The notes below the pieces were generated by a model. That model was not told where the DNA came from, did no database searches, and saw nothing but the letters and a program-made list of their open reading frames with translations. The position numbers and the translations under genes are program-made. 64,000 nucleotides of DNA from positions 60,591,379 through 60,655,378 of the forward strand of contig CM054182.1 in the NCBI GenBank assembly GCA_028829895.1, in the 5' to 3' direction. The DNA is from Sinotaia quadrata (lineage: Eukaryota > Mollusca > Gastropoda > Architaenioglossa > Viviparidae). Shown one piece after another: positions 11,726 through 20,720 of this stretch; positions within the stretch are counted from its first letter, which is position 1, and each line of letters begins with the position of its first letter.

Positions 11726-12120
11726 CTAAAGATTAAGTTTTCTCAAACACAGCTTGCTGTTTTCAACTTTTTTTTTTTTTTTTTTTTTTTTAAGCAGATC
11801 AGTTGTTTTCTTTTGCAGTTCTTGTTTAGATAATTTTTTTCCAAAGTTACCGTGCTTAGTTTGAAAGTGACGTTTCAAATTGAACTCCTTGTAAACGGCA
11901 ATAGTGTCTTGACAAATCAAACACACAGTTTCAACTCCAGCATCAGTAAAGAAATGCTTGACATTTGAACTCCTTGAAAACGACAATAGTGTCTTGACAA
12001 ATTAAACACACAGCTTTAACTCCAACATCAGTACAGAAAATACTTGTCAGTCCACTCCTTGTTAAACGTATGGCATTCATCTTCAATTTTTTGCTTTCTA
12101 GATATCTTCGAACAGCTCAT
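11726..12120 (-). pseudogene. hAT transposase N-terminus with BED zinc finger, partly duplicated
   Basis: The ancestral start is probably the ATG at 12118-12120 (minus), giving MSCSKISRKQKIEDECHTF then KEWTDKYF, a typical lead-in for this family. A frameshift near 12020-12030 breaks the frame before TDVGVKAVCLIC. A second, nearly identical copy of that half finger follows (TDAGVETVCLIC), then VYKEFNLKRHFQTKHGNFGKK, which completes a C-x2-C / H-x4-H BED finger. The two copies of about 80 bp (roughly 11880-11965 and 11966-12050) are a tandem duplication inside the finger. Downstream, a run of about 22 T on the + strand (11769-11791) encodes polylysine and marks microsatellite growth within the old coding frame. 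Confidence 0.75.
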
Positions 12121-12244
12121 TTTAGCTAAACTTTGGCAGATAATAAAGCTCTTTTAAATGTAATGATCGATTCGGAAAATTCTTCACTTAACAACTTCGT
12201 GTTAATTGCGAGTCACTCGTCTGCCATGGCGGGTGCATACACTG

Positions 12245-12375
12245 TTCAAAAAAATCTTTTTGGCGCGGCGCGCTGGTTCCGATGACACACAGTCAAGACA
12301 CACTGACGATGCAATCAGCCAATCACGAGCGTGTGAACAGTGAAAGACATCGCATGCGCGCGCACCTCGATCGAA
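12245..12375 (-). promoter_or_regulatory. CpG-rich probable ancestral promoter/5' UTR of the hAT element
   Basis: This patch sits immediately upstream (minus strand) of the transposase ATG at 12120. It contains GGCGCGGCGCGC, a CCAAT box in CAGCCAATCACG at about 12317-12328, and GCATGCGCGCGCAC near 12352. The CpG density is far above the surrounding DNA. The position suggests the transposon's own promoter; activity is unknown. Confidence 0.4.
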
Positions 12376-12564
12376 CCACCCGGTGGGGGAAAAAAATCAT
12401 AGATATATGAACAGAATGTGAAATAAGCCAAACAAAATTCTATTGAAATTTCTATGGCTTTTCCCCACTAGGTGTGTATTTGGCATCGCGTGGTTACATT
12501 CTCTCAAAATTAGAAAGAAATTTTACAATTGAGAAATTTAAGTAGTGTGAACATAGGACTTGTT

Positions 12565-12660
12565 CGTAGGCCGCATGAAAACCCCTTTTGGGCCGCACGA
12601 AAACCCCTGGTGGGCCGCATGAAAGCTGGCTAGCTGGCCATAGTTTGCCCACGGGTTATT
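12565..12660 (-). repeat. hAT sub-terminal repeats and degraded terminal inverted repeat
   Basis: Three copies of GGCCGCAYGAAA at 12569, 12591 and 12613 are spaced 22 bp apart. They precede CTGGCCATAGTTTGCCCAC. Read from the minus strand this gives GTGGGCAAACTATGGCC, resembling the ends of many hAT elements. The outermost few bases no longer match a canonical CAG start. Confidence 0.55.
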
Positions 12661-12687
12661 TTTAGATGTAGGAAGATGAAAAATTCG

Positions 12688-12689
<2 letters not shown>

Positions 12690-12770
<81 letters not shown>
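12690..12770. repeat. (TC)n microsatellite, about 80 bp
   Basis: Uninterrupted TC dinucleotides, a homopyrimidine tract just outside the hAT right end. Confidence 0.98.
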
Positions 12771-12772
<2 letters not shown>

Positions 12773-13389
12773 CGTTCCCTCTCAGTACGACCACTATAGA
12801 TTGTTGTTCAGTTTATATCTAGTTGAACTATTCGGATTGTAAAAGGATTAGGATCTGTTTCAAGAGTGGGTTCCTGTATTCTCGTCTTTTTCAACTCACT
12901 TGCGCGTTTTGACACGGCCAAAGCCTGGTCCTGCTGTCAAGAGTCTTGATCAGAATGCTTTTTCATCATTTTCTCTCAACATGAGCCTCTTGACTCGGCT
13001 GGTGCCTCATCGCCTCTTGACTCGGCTAATGCTTCGTCGTAGTGTCTCCTTGTCAGGAACTTGAAGCCGTTCTTGCCACATTTCCGAAGATGGATCTGAA
13101 TCACCACTTCTGCAGCATAGCCAACAGACTGAGAGGCAGCCCAAATGGATACACACGCACGAAAACTGCAAGGCCCTCTTTAGACAGTGTCTTGTTCGTG
13201 TTGTGAAATACACGTCATTTTTTACTGGTTGCATGGTCTCTGATGGAATTACGAGATGTGTACATCGGCTTTAAAAACAACAAACTAACAGACAAAACTC
13301 CTAAACATTAATTTCTTCATTTATGTTTTCCTGTGAATTCCTTCCAATTTGTGGAACATTTATTTGTAACAATGACTTTAAAATAACAG
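12771..13389. other. Unique sequence, no gene recognised
   Basis: A short direct repeat CTCTTGACTCGGCT occurs near 12985 and 13013. A 75-codon minus-strand frame at 13007-13234 is cysteine-rich but not recognisable. Confidence 0.5.
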
Positions 13390-13735
13390 TCGTTGAAATG
13401 CAGTTAGTTTTATTAGCTATGAGGCCACATCACTGCATAGATATATGAATAAATGCCGTTAGATTTTTAAATAACTGGTTAAACTGTAGTTAGTACAATT
13501 AGCTACGAGGCCAATGTCACTACATAAGGAAAGTGAATATTTGACGTTAGATTTTAAAATTACTGTTTTTGCACTGTACATTTAGCTATGAGGCCATAAA
13601 GTGAAAAAATATATACAATTAGAATTTCAAAATAACTGGTGTTCAACTGTAGCTAGTACAATTATCTATGAGGCTAAACTTCACTACATTTAGAAAATGA
13701 AAAAATAAATGCAGTTAGATTTCGAAACAGCAAGC
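13390..13735. repeat. Diverged tandem repeat of about 110-120 bp, 3 or so copies
   Basis: Blocks containing GTTAGATTTYRAAATA, ACTGTAGYTAGTACAATTA and CTATGAGGCCA recur at about 13395, 13480, 13575 and 13640 with variable spacing. Divergence indicates an old array. Confidence 0.7.
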
Positions 13736-14615
13736 GTTCTGTAATTCTGTAATTTTAATGTCTGTCTGTGTTCTCTCACAGATTTCAGTTCACGAATGCC
13801 TCAAACTTTGGTGTGGTATTTATAACTTGAACTTCATTTAATCCTGTTTATCAAAACACATGTGTGATGTAAATGTAGTTTGTTAATCACCATTTGATTT
13901 ACCTTTGGGCTACCTTGGTGCGGAATTACATCTCTGAAATGGTTGATCTCTGCGAAGTCTCACAGGAAGAGGAAATGATGTGTGGCTTCACTTGATAAAC
14001 AATCACAAATGGATTGTTCCATTTCGGTCCCTTTTCCATCTCTGCGTCGTTATCGTGTCCTTTACATATGTCGCTTACACAGACTGTGTGTTAGAGAAAG
14101 TTGTGTATCAATGTGTTTGTGTGTCAGTATGTGTTTGTGCACATGCATTCTTGCAATCTCAGGTTAAGAGACCTATTGCTGTTTCAATAAAATTCTTCCA
14201 AATTTACATTTTGTCTTTTAAATTTATTCTAAACTAAAATTATGTCACGGCTTGACAACTCGAGCCTGGAGGCCTTGGTCGCTAATAACGATGTCTTCCC
14301 GATCTTGCACTGGCATCCATCTCCAGTCGCCTGCTACTCGGAGTCTCGCGACGACCTTTCCGATGACGTAAAAAACGCTTTAATCAGATTCGTACGTCAC
14401 ATTGTTGGTTGTGCCATACGTGTTGTTGTGAACGAATGAGGAACGGGATCAGTTTGTCTCATTCCATTTGATAATTACACGCTGCGCTTTCGCCACGTTC
14501 TTCACCATCATTTTTCTCTCTTTGTTAACAGCAGGGTGAAAGGTCAATCGATTTCTGTCCTACAGTTCTGGAAACATTGCTCAGTATCCAACCGACAATT
14601 ACACGCGAGGTGTGT
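13736..14615. other. Unique sequence, no gene recognised
   Basis: Includes an unrecognised 65-codon + frame at 14242-14439 with normal amino-acid composition but no flanking splice pattern that I find persuasive. Confidence 0.5.
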
Positions 14616-14619
14616 AAAC

Positions 14620-14885
14620 CTAGTGCACGCACACAAGCGCATATTTCAATTGAGAAAAATGTTTATGTGTTCTAGTGCACGCACAAAGCGCACATTTCGA
14701 TTGAGAAAAATGTTTATGTTTGTGTTCCAGTGCACGCACAAAGCGCACATTTCGATTGAGAAAAATGTTTATGTTTGTGTTCCAGTGCACGCACAAAGCG
14801 CACATTTCGATTGAGAAAAATGTTTATGTTTGTGTTCCAGTGCACGCACAAAGCGCACATTTCGATTGAGAAAAATGTTTATGTA
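14620..14885. repeat. Minisatellite, 55-bp unit, about 5 copies
   Basis: GTGCACGCACAAAGCGCACA followed by TTCGATTGAGAAAAATG recurs; later copies start at 14731, 14786 and 14841, exactly 55 bp apart. The first copies are shorter variants. Confidence 0.93.
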
Positions 14886-15169
14886 TGTGTTTGATTGTAC
14901 GTATAAGTATATGCGACGCAGATGTTCATTCGCGCTTTTAAAAAAGAAAATTACTGGTGCTTATATTTTACAGATATTTTTTTAAAAGAAGATAATGGTA
15001 AATGATGAGTGAAAATATTTATTATTAAACCCGTCACTCCTCCTCCTGCTTAGTGTTATCACCTGCAGCAATAACCACAGTTCGCCTGATTATAATAACA
15101 TCAGATTTGATAATACGATTATTTCCCATAACTCCCTTGGATTATAGTCTGCTTCACTTAATTGTCGCT

Positions 15170-15850
15170 TACTATTGTATTGTCAGAGTCGCTCACTATT
15201 ACGTTATTTATTGTCAGAGCCGCTCACTATTACGTTATTTATTGTCAGAGCCGCTCACTATTACGTTATTTATTGTCAGAGTCGCTCACTATTACGTTAT
15301 TTATTGTCAGAATCGCTCACTATTACGTTATTTATTTCCACAGCTGCTCGCTATTACGTTATTTATTGTCAGAGCCACTCACCATTGCGTTATTTATTGT
15401 CAGAGTCGCTCTCTATTGTATTTATTGTCAGAATCGCTCACCATTGCGTTATTTATTGTCACAGTCGCTCTCTATTGTATTTATTGTCAGAATCGCTCAC
15501 TATTGCGTTATTTATTGTCAGAGTCGCTAACTATTGTGTTATTTATTATCAGAGTTGCTCACTATTGCGTTATTTATTGTCATTGTCGCTCACTATTGTA
15601 TTGTCAGAGCCGCTCAGCATTGCGTTATTTATTGTCAGAGTCGCTCTTTAGAGTAGTATTTATTATCAGAGTAGCTGACTACTGCCTTATTGTCAGAGCC
15701 GCTCAGCATTGCGTTATTTATTGTCAGAGTCGCTCTTTAGAGTAGTATTTATTATCAGAGTAGCTGACTACTGCCTTATTGTCAGAGCCGCTCAGCATTG
15801 CGTTATTTATTGTCAGAGTCGCTAACTATTGCGTTATTTATTGTCAACCT
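15170..15850. repeat. Minisatellite, 31-bp unit, about 22 copies
   Basis: GTCAGAGTCGCTCACTATT followed by ACGTTATTTATT repeats at 31 bp (for example 15181, 15212). The 3' part includes a higher-order duplication around 15600-15800. Because 31 is not a multiple of three the long + frames (up to 230 codons) cycle through all frames; they are artefacts. Confidence 0.95.
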
Positions 15851-15869
15851 ATTCTCAAACAATCCCTAC

Positions 15870-16215
15870 GCTCGGTCGTGATATTGCTTAGCTGTCTTTA
15901 GCTGTGTAATGACACTTTTCCGGTCGTGATATTGCTTAGCCGTCTTTAGCTGTGTAATGACACTTTTCCGGTCGTGATATTGCTTAGCCGTCTTTAGCTG
16001 TGTAATGACACCTTTCCGGTCGCTATATTGCGTAGCTGTCTTTAGCTTTGTAATGTAATGACACTTTTCCGGTCATGATATTGTTTAGCTGTCTTTAGCT
16101 TAGTAACTACATTTTTCCGGTCATGATATTGTTTAGCTGTCTTTAGCTTAGTAACTACATTTTTCCGGTCATGATATTGCTTAGCTGTCTTTAGCTTTGT
16201 AATGACACTTTTGCG
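15870..16215. repeat. Minisatellite, 48-bp unit, about 7 copies
   Basis: CCGGTCGTGATATTGCTTAG followed by CTGTCTTTAGCTGTGTAATG repeats at 48 bp (15921, 15969). Later copies vary in the GTAATGACA segment. Confidence 0.94.
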
Positions 16216-16427
16216 GTCTTACGACTCGAATATGATCACAGTAGCATCCTTCTGAGATAATCGCTCTTTTTACGGTCTATAATGGCTATAATTCTTTTCA
16301 GTTTCGGTAGTCAATGGAAGTATGCTAGCTAGAGTAGGATTCTTCTGAGGTAATGAGTAAATTTACGAGACATACTTAACGGTATTAATTCTGTTCAATT
16401 CAGAAGTCAGGGGAAAGTTAGTGCCAA

Positions 16428-16547
16428 CTAGTGTTGTAATATATTCCTTTCTTACGCATGGCACTCATGAGTTGTTTATTACTTTAACTAGTGTTGTAAT
16501 ATATTCCTTTCTTTCGCATGGCGCTCATGAGTTGTTTATTACATTAA
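16428..16547. repeat. Tandem duplication, 60-bp unit, 2 copies
   Basis: AACTAGTGTTGTAATATATT begins at about 16427 and 16487; both end in CATGAGTTGTTTATTAC. Confidence 0.92.
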
Positions 16548-16617
16548 TAACGACCTTGCTCGTGCGTGCTTAGCGCAGGGTTTCAAAGCCGTACGAAATT
16601 TTTATCATCGTTGTTGT

Positions 16618-16760
16618 CCGGTTTAAGGCTGTACGTTTATTGTAATAGTATTCTTGTTGTCCAGTTTAAGGCTGTACGTTATTGTAATAGTATTCTTGTT
16701 GTCCAGTTTAAGGCTGTACGTTATTGTAATAGTATTCTTGTTGTCTGGTTTTCTTACGTT
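16618..16760. repeat. Minisatellite, 42-43-bp unit, about 3.3 copies
   Basis: GTTTAAGGCTGTACGTT starts at 16621, 16664 and 16706, followed by ATTGTAATAGTATTCTTG. Confidence 0.92.
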
Positions 16761-17477
16761 TTATTGCGTTCTTATAACGGTTACTCTTGCCTGGTTTCGC
16801 TTTTACATGTTATTACATTATTGTAATACTAATTAGTATAGTATTGTTTTTGTCGGATTTCAGGTTTGTTTGTTTTTTTTAACTGTAATAGATTTTTCTA
16901 TGGCTTGTCGTTAGCTTCACAAGCTGTATATTATTGAAATAGTACTCTCTATTGCTTGTCACTAGTGGTACTTCATTTTTCAAACAGAGGTTTTGTTTGC
17001 TTGCTTGCTTGTTTGCTGGTCACTAGATTTTCAAGATGTTATTATAGCAGTGTGCTTTATGGCTGATGAGTCAGTTGATCGAAAAGATCAGATTCATTGC
17101 GCGAATAAATGCAGGTTGTGCATTATAAATTGACGTATATTTAATAGGTGCGCTAGCTGCCCGGTGAAAAAAAAAACATTTCCTTTCCACTGTTGGCAGA
17201 ACCGAAGATACTTGAAGATGGTCTCAACATGACGAGTAAGATGTTTGTTACACAACAGTGGTACCGTTTGCGCTTCAGTGTTGGAAATAAATATTTTGTG
17301 TGTTCAGAAAAATAATTATCGTTTACGTCAATAGTATGGCTTGTACATCTGTCTTTGGCTGTAGGTCCTTTGTTTAGTCGTACAATTTCAGAACAAGTTG
17401 AAATCATGGCTTGGACACTTACCAACCAGGAATCAGTGTTGCCAGCATCTTTTTGGTCGGCTCCCAAATTCTTCCGA
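16761..17477. other. Unique sequence, no gene recognised
   Basis: A minus-strand 104-codon frame at 17153-17467 is the longest non-repetitive frame outside the features above, but it has no domain I recognise and ends in low complexity. Probably intronic. Confidence 0.45.
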
Positions 17478-17608
17478 AAACGATCTATTTATGAGACTCT
17501 TGCATTGAAATGATATGATAATACGATCTCTATTTATGAGACTCTTGCATTGAAATGATATGATTATACGATCTCTCTATTTATGAGACTCTTGCATTGA
17601 AATGATAC
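17478..17608. repeat. Minisatellite, about 43-44-bp unit, 3 copies
   Basis: TATTTATGAGACTCTTGCAT followed by TGAAATGATA occurs three times with short indels in the CTCT run. Confidence 0.92.
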
Positions 17609-18229
17609 CTGCACCTGCTCGCAGCGTGCTGAAAAGAAGTGCCATTTTCAAATAACGCATTGTTTCATTTAAAACTTTTGCAAATAGTACCGCATTTTAT
17701 TTTCATCATTTTCCCACAGTTTTTGACAAGGGTTATCTGCGCATTCAACCCTTCATACCTAATAGCTTGTTAAATGTTTGCGTTGACAGCACAATTAAAT
17801 GAGTTAGGTGGGTGTTCGCAATAATTGCTCTAAGTGGAGTGTGATTTTACAGTCTAGAGGAAAGTGGTCTTTTGTTCTTTAACGTAATGTTTACTTTCAC
17901 CAAGAATTCTCTCCCTTGTTGGAAAGAAACCCAAAAGAAAACAACGCATTATAACATCAGTTGCAGTAATTGTAGAAGATTCAAAACTAAGCATCTCTAT
18001 AACGTGAACTCTACCTCCCACCTCACCCTCCCAAATCTTTTCTTCCCTTTGCCTCTTAACGAAAACGTGCAATCAAAATACATTGGTTTAGTCCATTGCT
18101 GTTTCTAAATTAGTCTGCAATCCTTTATATTTCAAATCAGCCGTATAGTTATCATTATTTGACTTCAGTTATCGGTGATTGTCATGTCCTGATGAAAATA
18201 ATTCCTATTCTCTTACATTGTGAAATGAA

Positions 18230-18650
18230 ATGCATTAACAATGTGAAAAGTAGTGCATAAACATTATGAAAATTAGTTAGTACATGGACAGTGTTAAAGA
18301 TAGTGTGTGAACATTGCGAAAAGTAATAGACGAGTTTTTAAAGATAAAGAATAATATTGTGAAAAATAATGCATGGATATTTTTTTAAATACAAGGTTGT
18401 GTATAAACATTGTGGAAAGAATGCATGAACATTGTTAATGGTAGTGCAAGAACATTGTGGAAAGTAGTGGCTGAACATTGTGGAAAGTAGTGCCTGAACA
18501 TTGTGGAAAGTAGTAGTGGCTGAACATTGTGGAAAGTAGTGCCTGAACATTGTTAATGGCAGTGCCTGAACATTGTGGAAAGTAGTGGCTGAACATTGTT
18601 AATGGTAGTTCATGAACATTGTGGAAAGTTGTGCCTGAGTGTTGTTAAAG
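18230..18650. repeat. Minisatellite, 23-bp unit, about 17 copies
   Basis: CTGAACATTGTGGAAAGTAG plus TGC is the core from 18470 on. Upstream copies (18230-18470) are increasingly diverged (AACATTGYGAAAAGTAGTG), giving an age gradient. Confidence 0.92.
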
Positions 18651-18927
18651 TTAGTACATTCACAGCGTTTGACGCTGGAAGTCAGGATTACTCTGTTGAA
18701 AAATATGCAATCAGTTAAGTTTAATAGGAAAATGGAATGTTCTGTGTTTATTTGTAAATGCTCGCATTACCTGTATGCTTTTCAGTACTCCTGCGCTCTG
18801 ACCATACTGTCTTCTGTCTTTGCTCCCCTTCTCTCTCTCTCCTCCCCCCCTCTCTCCTCCCCACACAAATGCCGCCGCACAAATACATATACACACATTC
18901 ATGCAAAATACAAAAGAAAAAATATAT

Positions 18928-19052
18928 ATACCAAGAAATAAAAATACAAAAGAGATAAAATATATACACCAAGAAATAAAAATACAAAAGAACAATATAT
19001 ATATACCAAGAAATAAAAATACAAAAGAGATAAAATATATACACCAAGAAAT
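18928..19052. repeat. Minisatellite, 37-38-bp unit, 3-4 copies
   Basis: ACCAAGAAATAAAAATACAA starts near 18930, 18968, 19005 and 19042, followed by AAGAGATAAAATATATAC. Open frames on both strands here are by-products. Confidence 0.92.
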
Positions 19053-19631
19053 AAAAAGGCAAGCAGAGTAATTGTAGCAATTATATTCTGAATGGAAATG
19101 CATGGACGGTTGCTGGCTAGAAGCCCTTATTAATAGCTTATTAGCTGGATGCAAGCAAGCAAGCCAGCAGTTAAGCACACACGCGCCTTGAAAATAAACA
19201 TTTAAAAAAGGTCTGCCTGTAAAGGGAAAGCAGCTTTAATCTTTTGGCTTGTGATACAGTGATCTGAGACATTAACGAAGCGTGTGATGGCGTCGTAAGG
19301 TGTGGGTGGGGACGAAAAGGATATAAATAATAAGAAAGCAGATCATAGTTACACGGCAACAAAACGAGACAAGAAAAGCAAGGGCACAAGTGTGCCTTGT
19401 TATAATAAAATAATGCATCAACTTCAGGAGCATATTAATGTCCATGCCAGCGAGTGGGCTTGTTGCTCTCAGAACACATCTGTATTTCAGTACTGATGTT
19501 TTCCTTGTAACTGACACAATGTACATCATTGCATTCTTGTCTTTTATCTTCTCTTTCTCCTCAACCATTTCGGTTGTATTCTGTTCCTCCATTGTTCCCT
19601 ACATCTTTTCTGTCCCTCCCTCACTCATCAT

Positions 19632-19930
<299 letters not shown>

Positions 19931-20246
19931 TTGGCTGATATATGTCTGTCTGCAGTACACCTGACTTCCTGTTTGTTTTTCTATCTGTTTACATATCATT
20001 ATATTTCTCTTTATACCTGTCTACACGTATTGCTTAATTCTCTCTTCGCGTCTATCTCTTTTTTTGTTGCTCTCGCTCGCTAAAATATTAGTTTATATTT
20101 ATATTTCCCAAGTTCACCTTCTGGTACATTTGATTAATATTTTCTTTTTTGTTTTGGCTACCGTACTAGCTTGTGTGTTTGTTCCTTTATTTTTTCTTGC
20201 ACGAAAAGTAAAATAATGTTTGAATTGTTTTATCTTAATGTTTCAG

Positions 20247-20355
20247 TGTGGAATAGACGTAAACAAGCCGAACTCCTACGACCAGACAGCTTTGGATATT
20301 GTCAACAAGTTTACCACAAGTAGGGCTGCCAAAGAGTTAAAACAGCTCCTCAAAG
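20247..20355 (+). CDS. Internal exon of a Caskin-like ankyrin/SH3/SAM scaffold gene (last ankyrin repeat)
   Basis: The exon is bounded by a pyrimidine-rich TTTCAG acceptor ending at 20246 and a GTAGGA donor starting at 20356. It reads 36 codons in frame 0 plus one extra base (start phase 0, end phase 1). The translation begins [13 protein letters not shown] and continues [17 protein letters not shown], then LKQLLK. Known family: the last ankyrin repeat of Caskin proteins has a very similar TALDIV-x-x-FTTS-x-A-x-x-x-IKQLL block just before the SH3 domain. Caskins are multidomain adaptors (ankyrin repeats, SH3, two SAM domains) that in vertebrates bind CASK at synapses. No flanking exon is recognisable in the window, so gene length and start are unknown. 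Reading through the donor would stop at 20379-20381. Another ankyrin-repeat protein is possible, but the FTTS-containing block is distinctive. Confidence 0.85.
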
Positions 20356-20504
20356 GTAGGAAGCCAGTTTATATATTTTAAAATTGAAATCAGGACACTA
20401 TTCCGTAGACTCCAGCTCACCGTTAAAAAAAAAGGAAGGACTTTTCTCTTTATTTTATCATATTAAAGGTGCAGTTCATTTCTGTGTTTTTATCTTCAGT
20501 GTGG

Positions 20505-20720
20505 AAAACTATTTTTTATATTATCTTCTTAAAGTTACGAAGTTAATCTATAAATTTTCTTCTTAAAGTTATTATGTTAATCTGCAAATCTGCAAATTTT
20601 ATTCTTAAAGTTACAAAGTTAATCTGTATTTTTTTTTACTTTGTGAATATTATCTCCAACTTCTCTATTATAAAGGTAGAAAGTTATTCTCCAGATTCTC
20701 TTCTTAAAGGTGGAAATTTT
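20505..20720. repeat. Diverged tandem repeat of about 35-60 bp downstream of the exon
   Basis: TTCTTAAAGTTACRAAGTTA followed by ATCTGYAAATTT recurs about five times (near 20526, 20561, 20603, 20665, 20700) with substitutions. Old array. Confidence 0.7.

Larger units (their letters stand above)
10090..12660 (-). mobile_element. Degenerate hAT-superfamily DNA transposon (BED-finger, ZBED5/GTF2IRD2-like lineage)
   Basis: Minus-strand frames give, in order, a BED-type zinc finger, an IA-x-x-KPF and FIKEC region, a LDESTDLQDTAQL transposase core, an NFHCIIHQE segment, a FADFKAMEQQFDLL segment and a CEQTFFIMKVNKS hAT C-terminal motif. That order is characteristic of the hAT family that gave rise to ZBED5- and GTF2IRD2-type genes. 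The right end carries three GGCCGCA words at 12569, 12591 and 12613 followed by TTTGCCCAC at 12645-12653, like the 'grossly GGGCAAACT' termini of hAT elements read on the minus strand. The left end is not clear; GGCCGCATAG near 10100 may be its remnant. I could not identify an 8-bp target duplication. Multiple frameshifts and stops show it is inactive. Confidence 0.8.

Noticed and set aside
15053..15745. 230-codon + open frame and overlapping frames
   Set aside because: Created entirely by the 31-bp array; the same peptide motifs cycle through all three frames.
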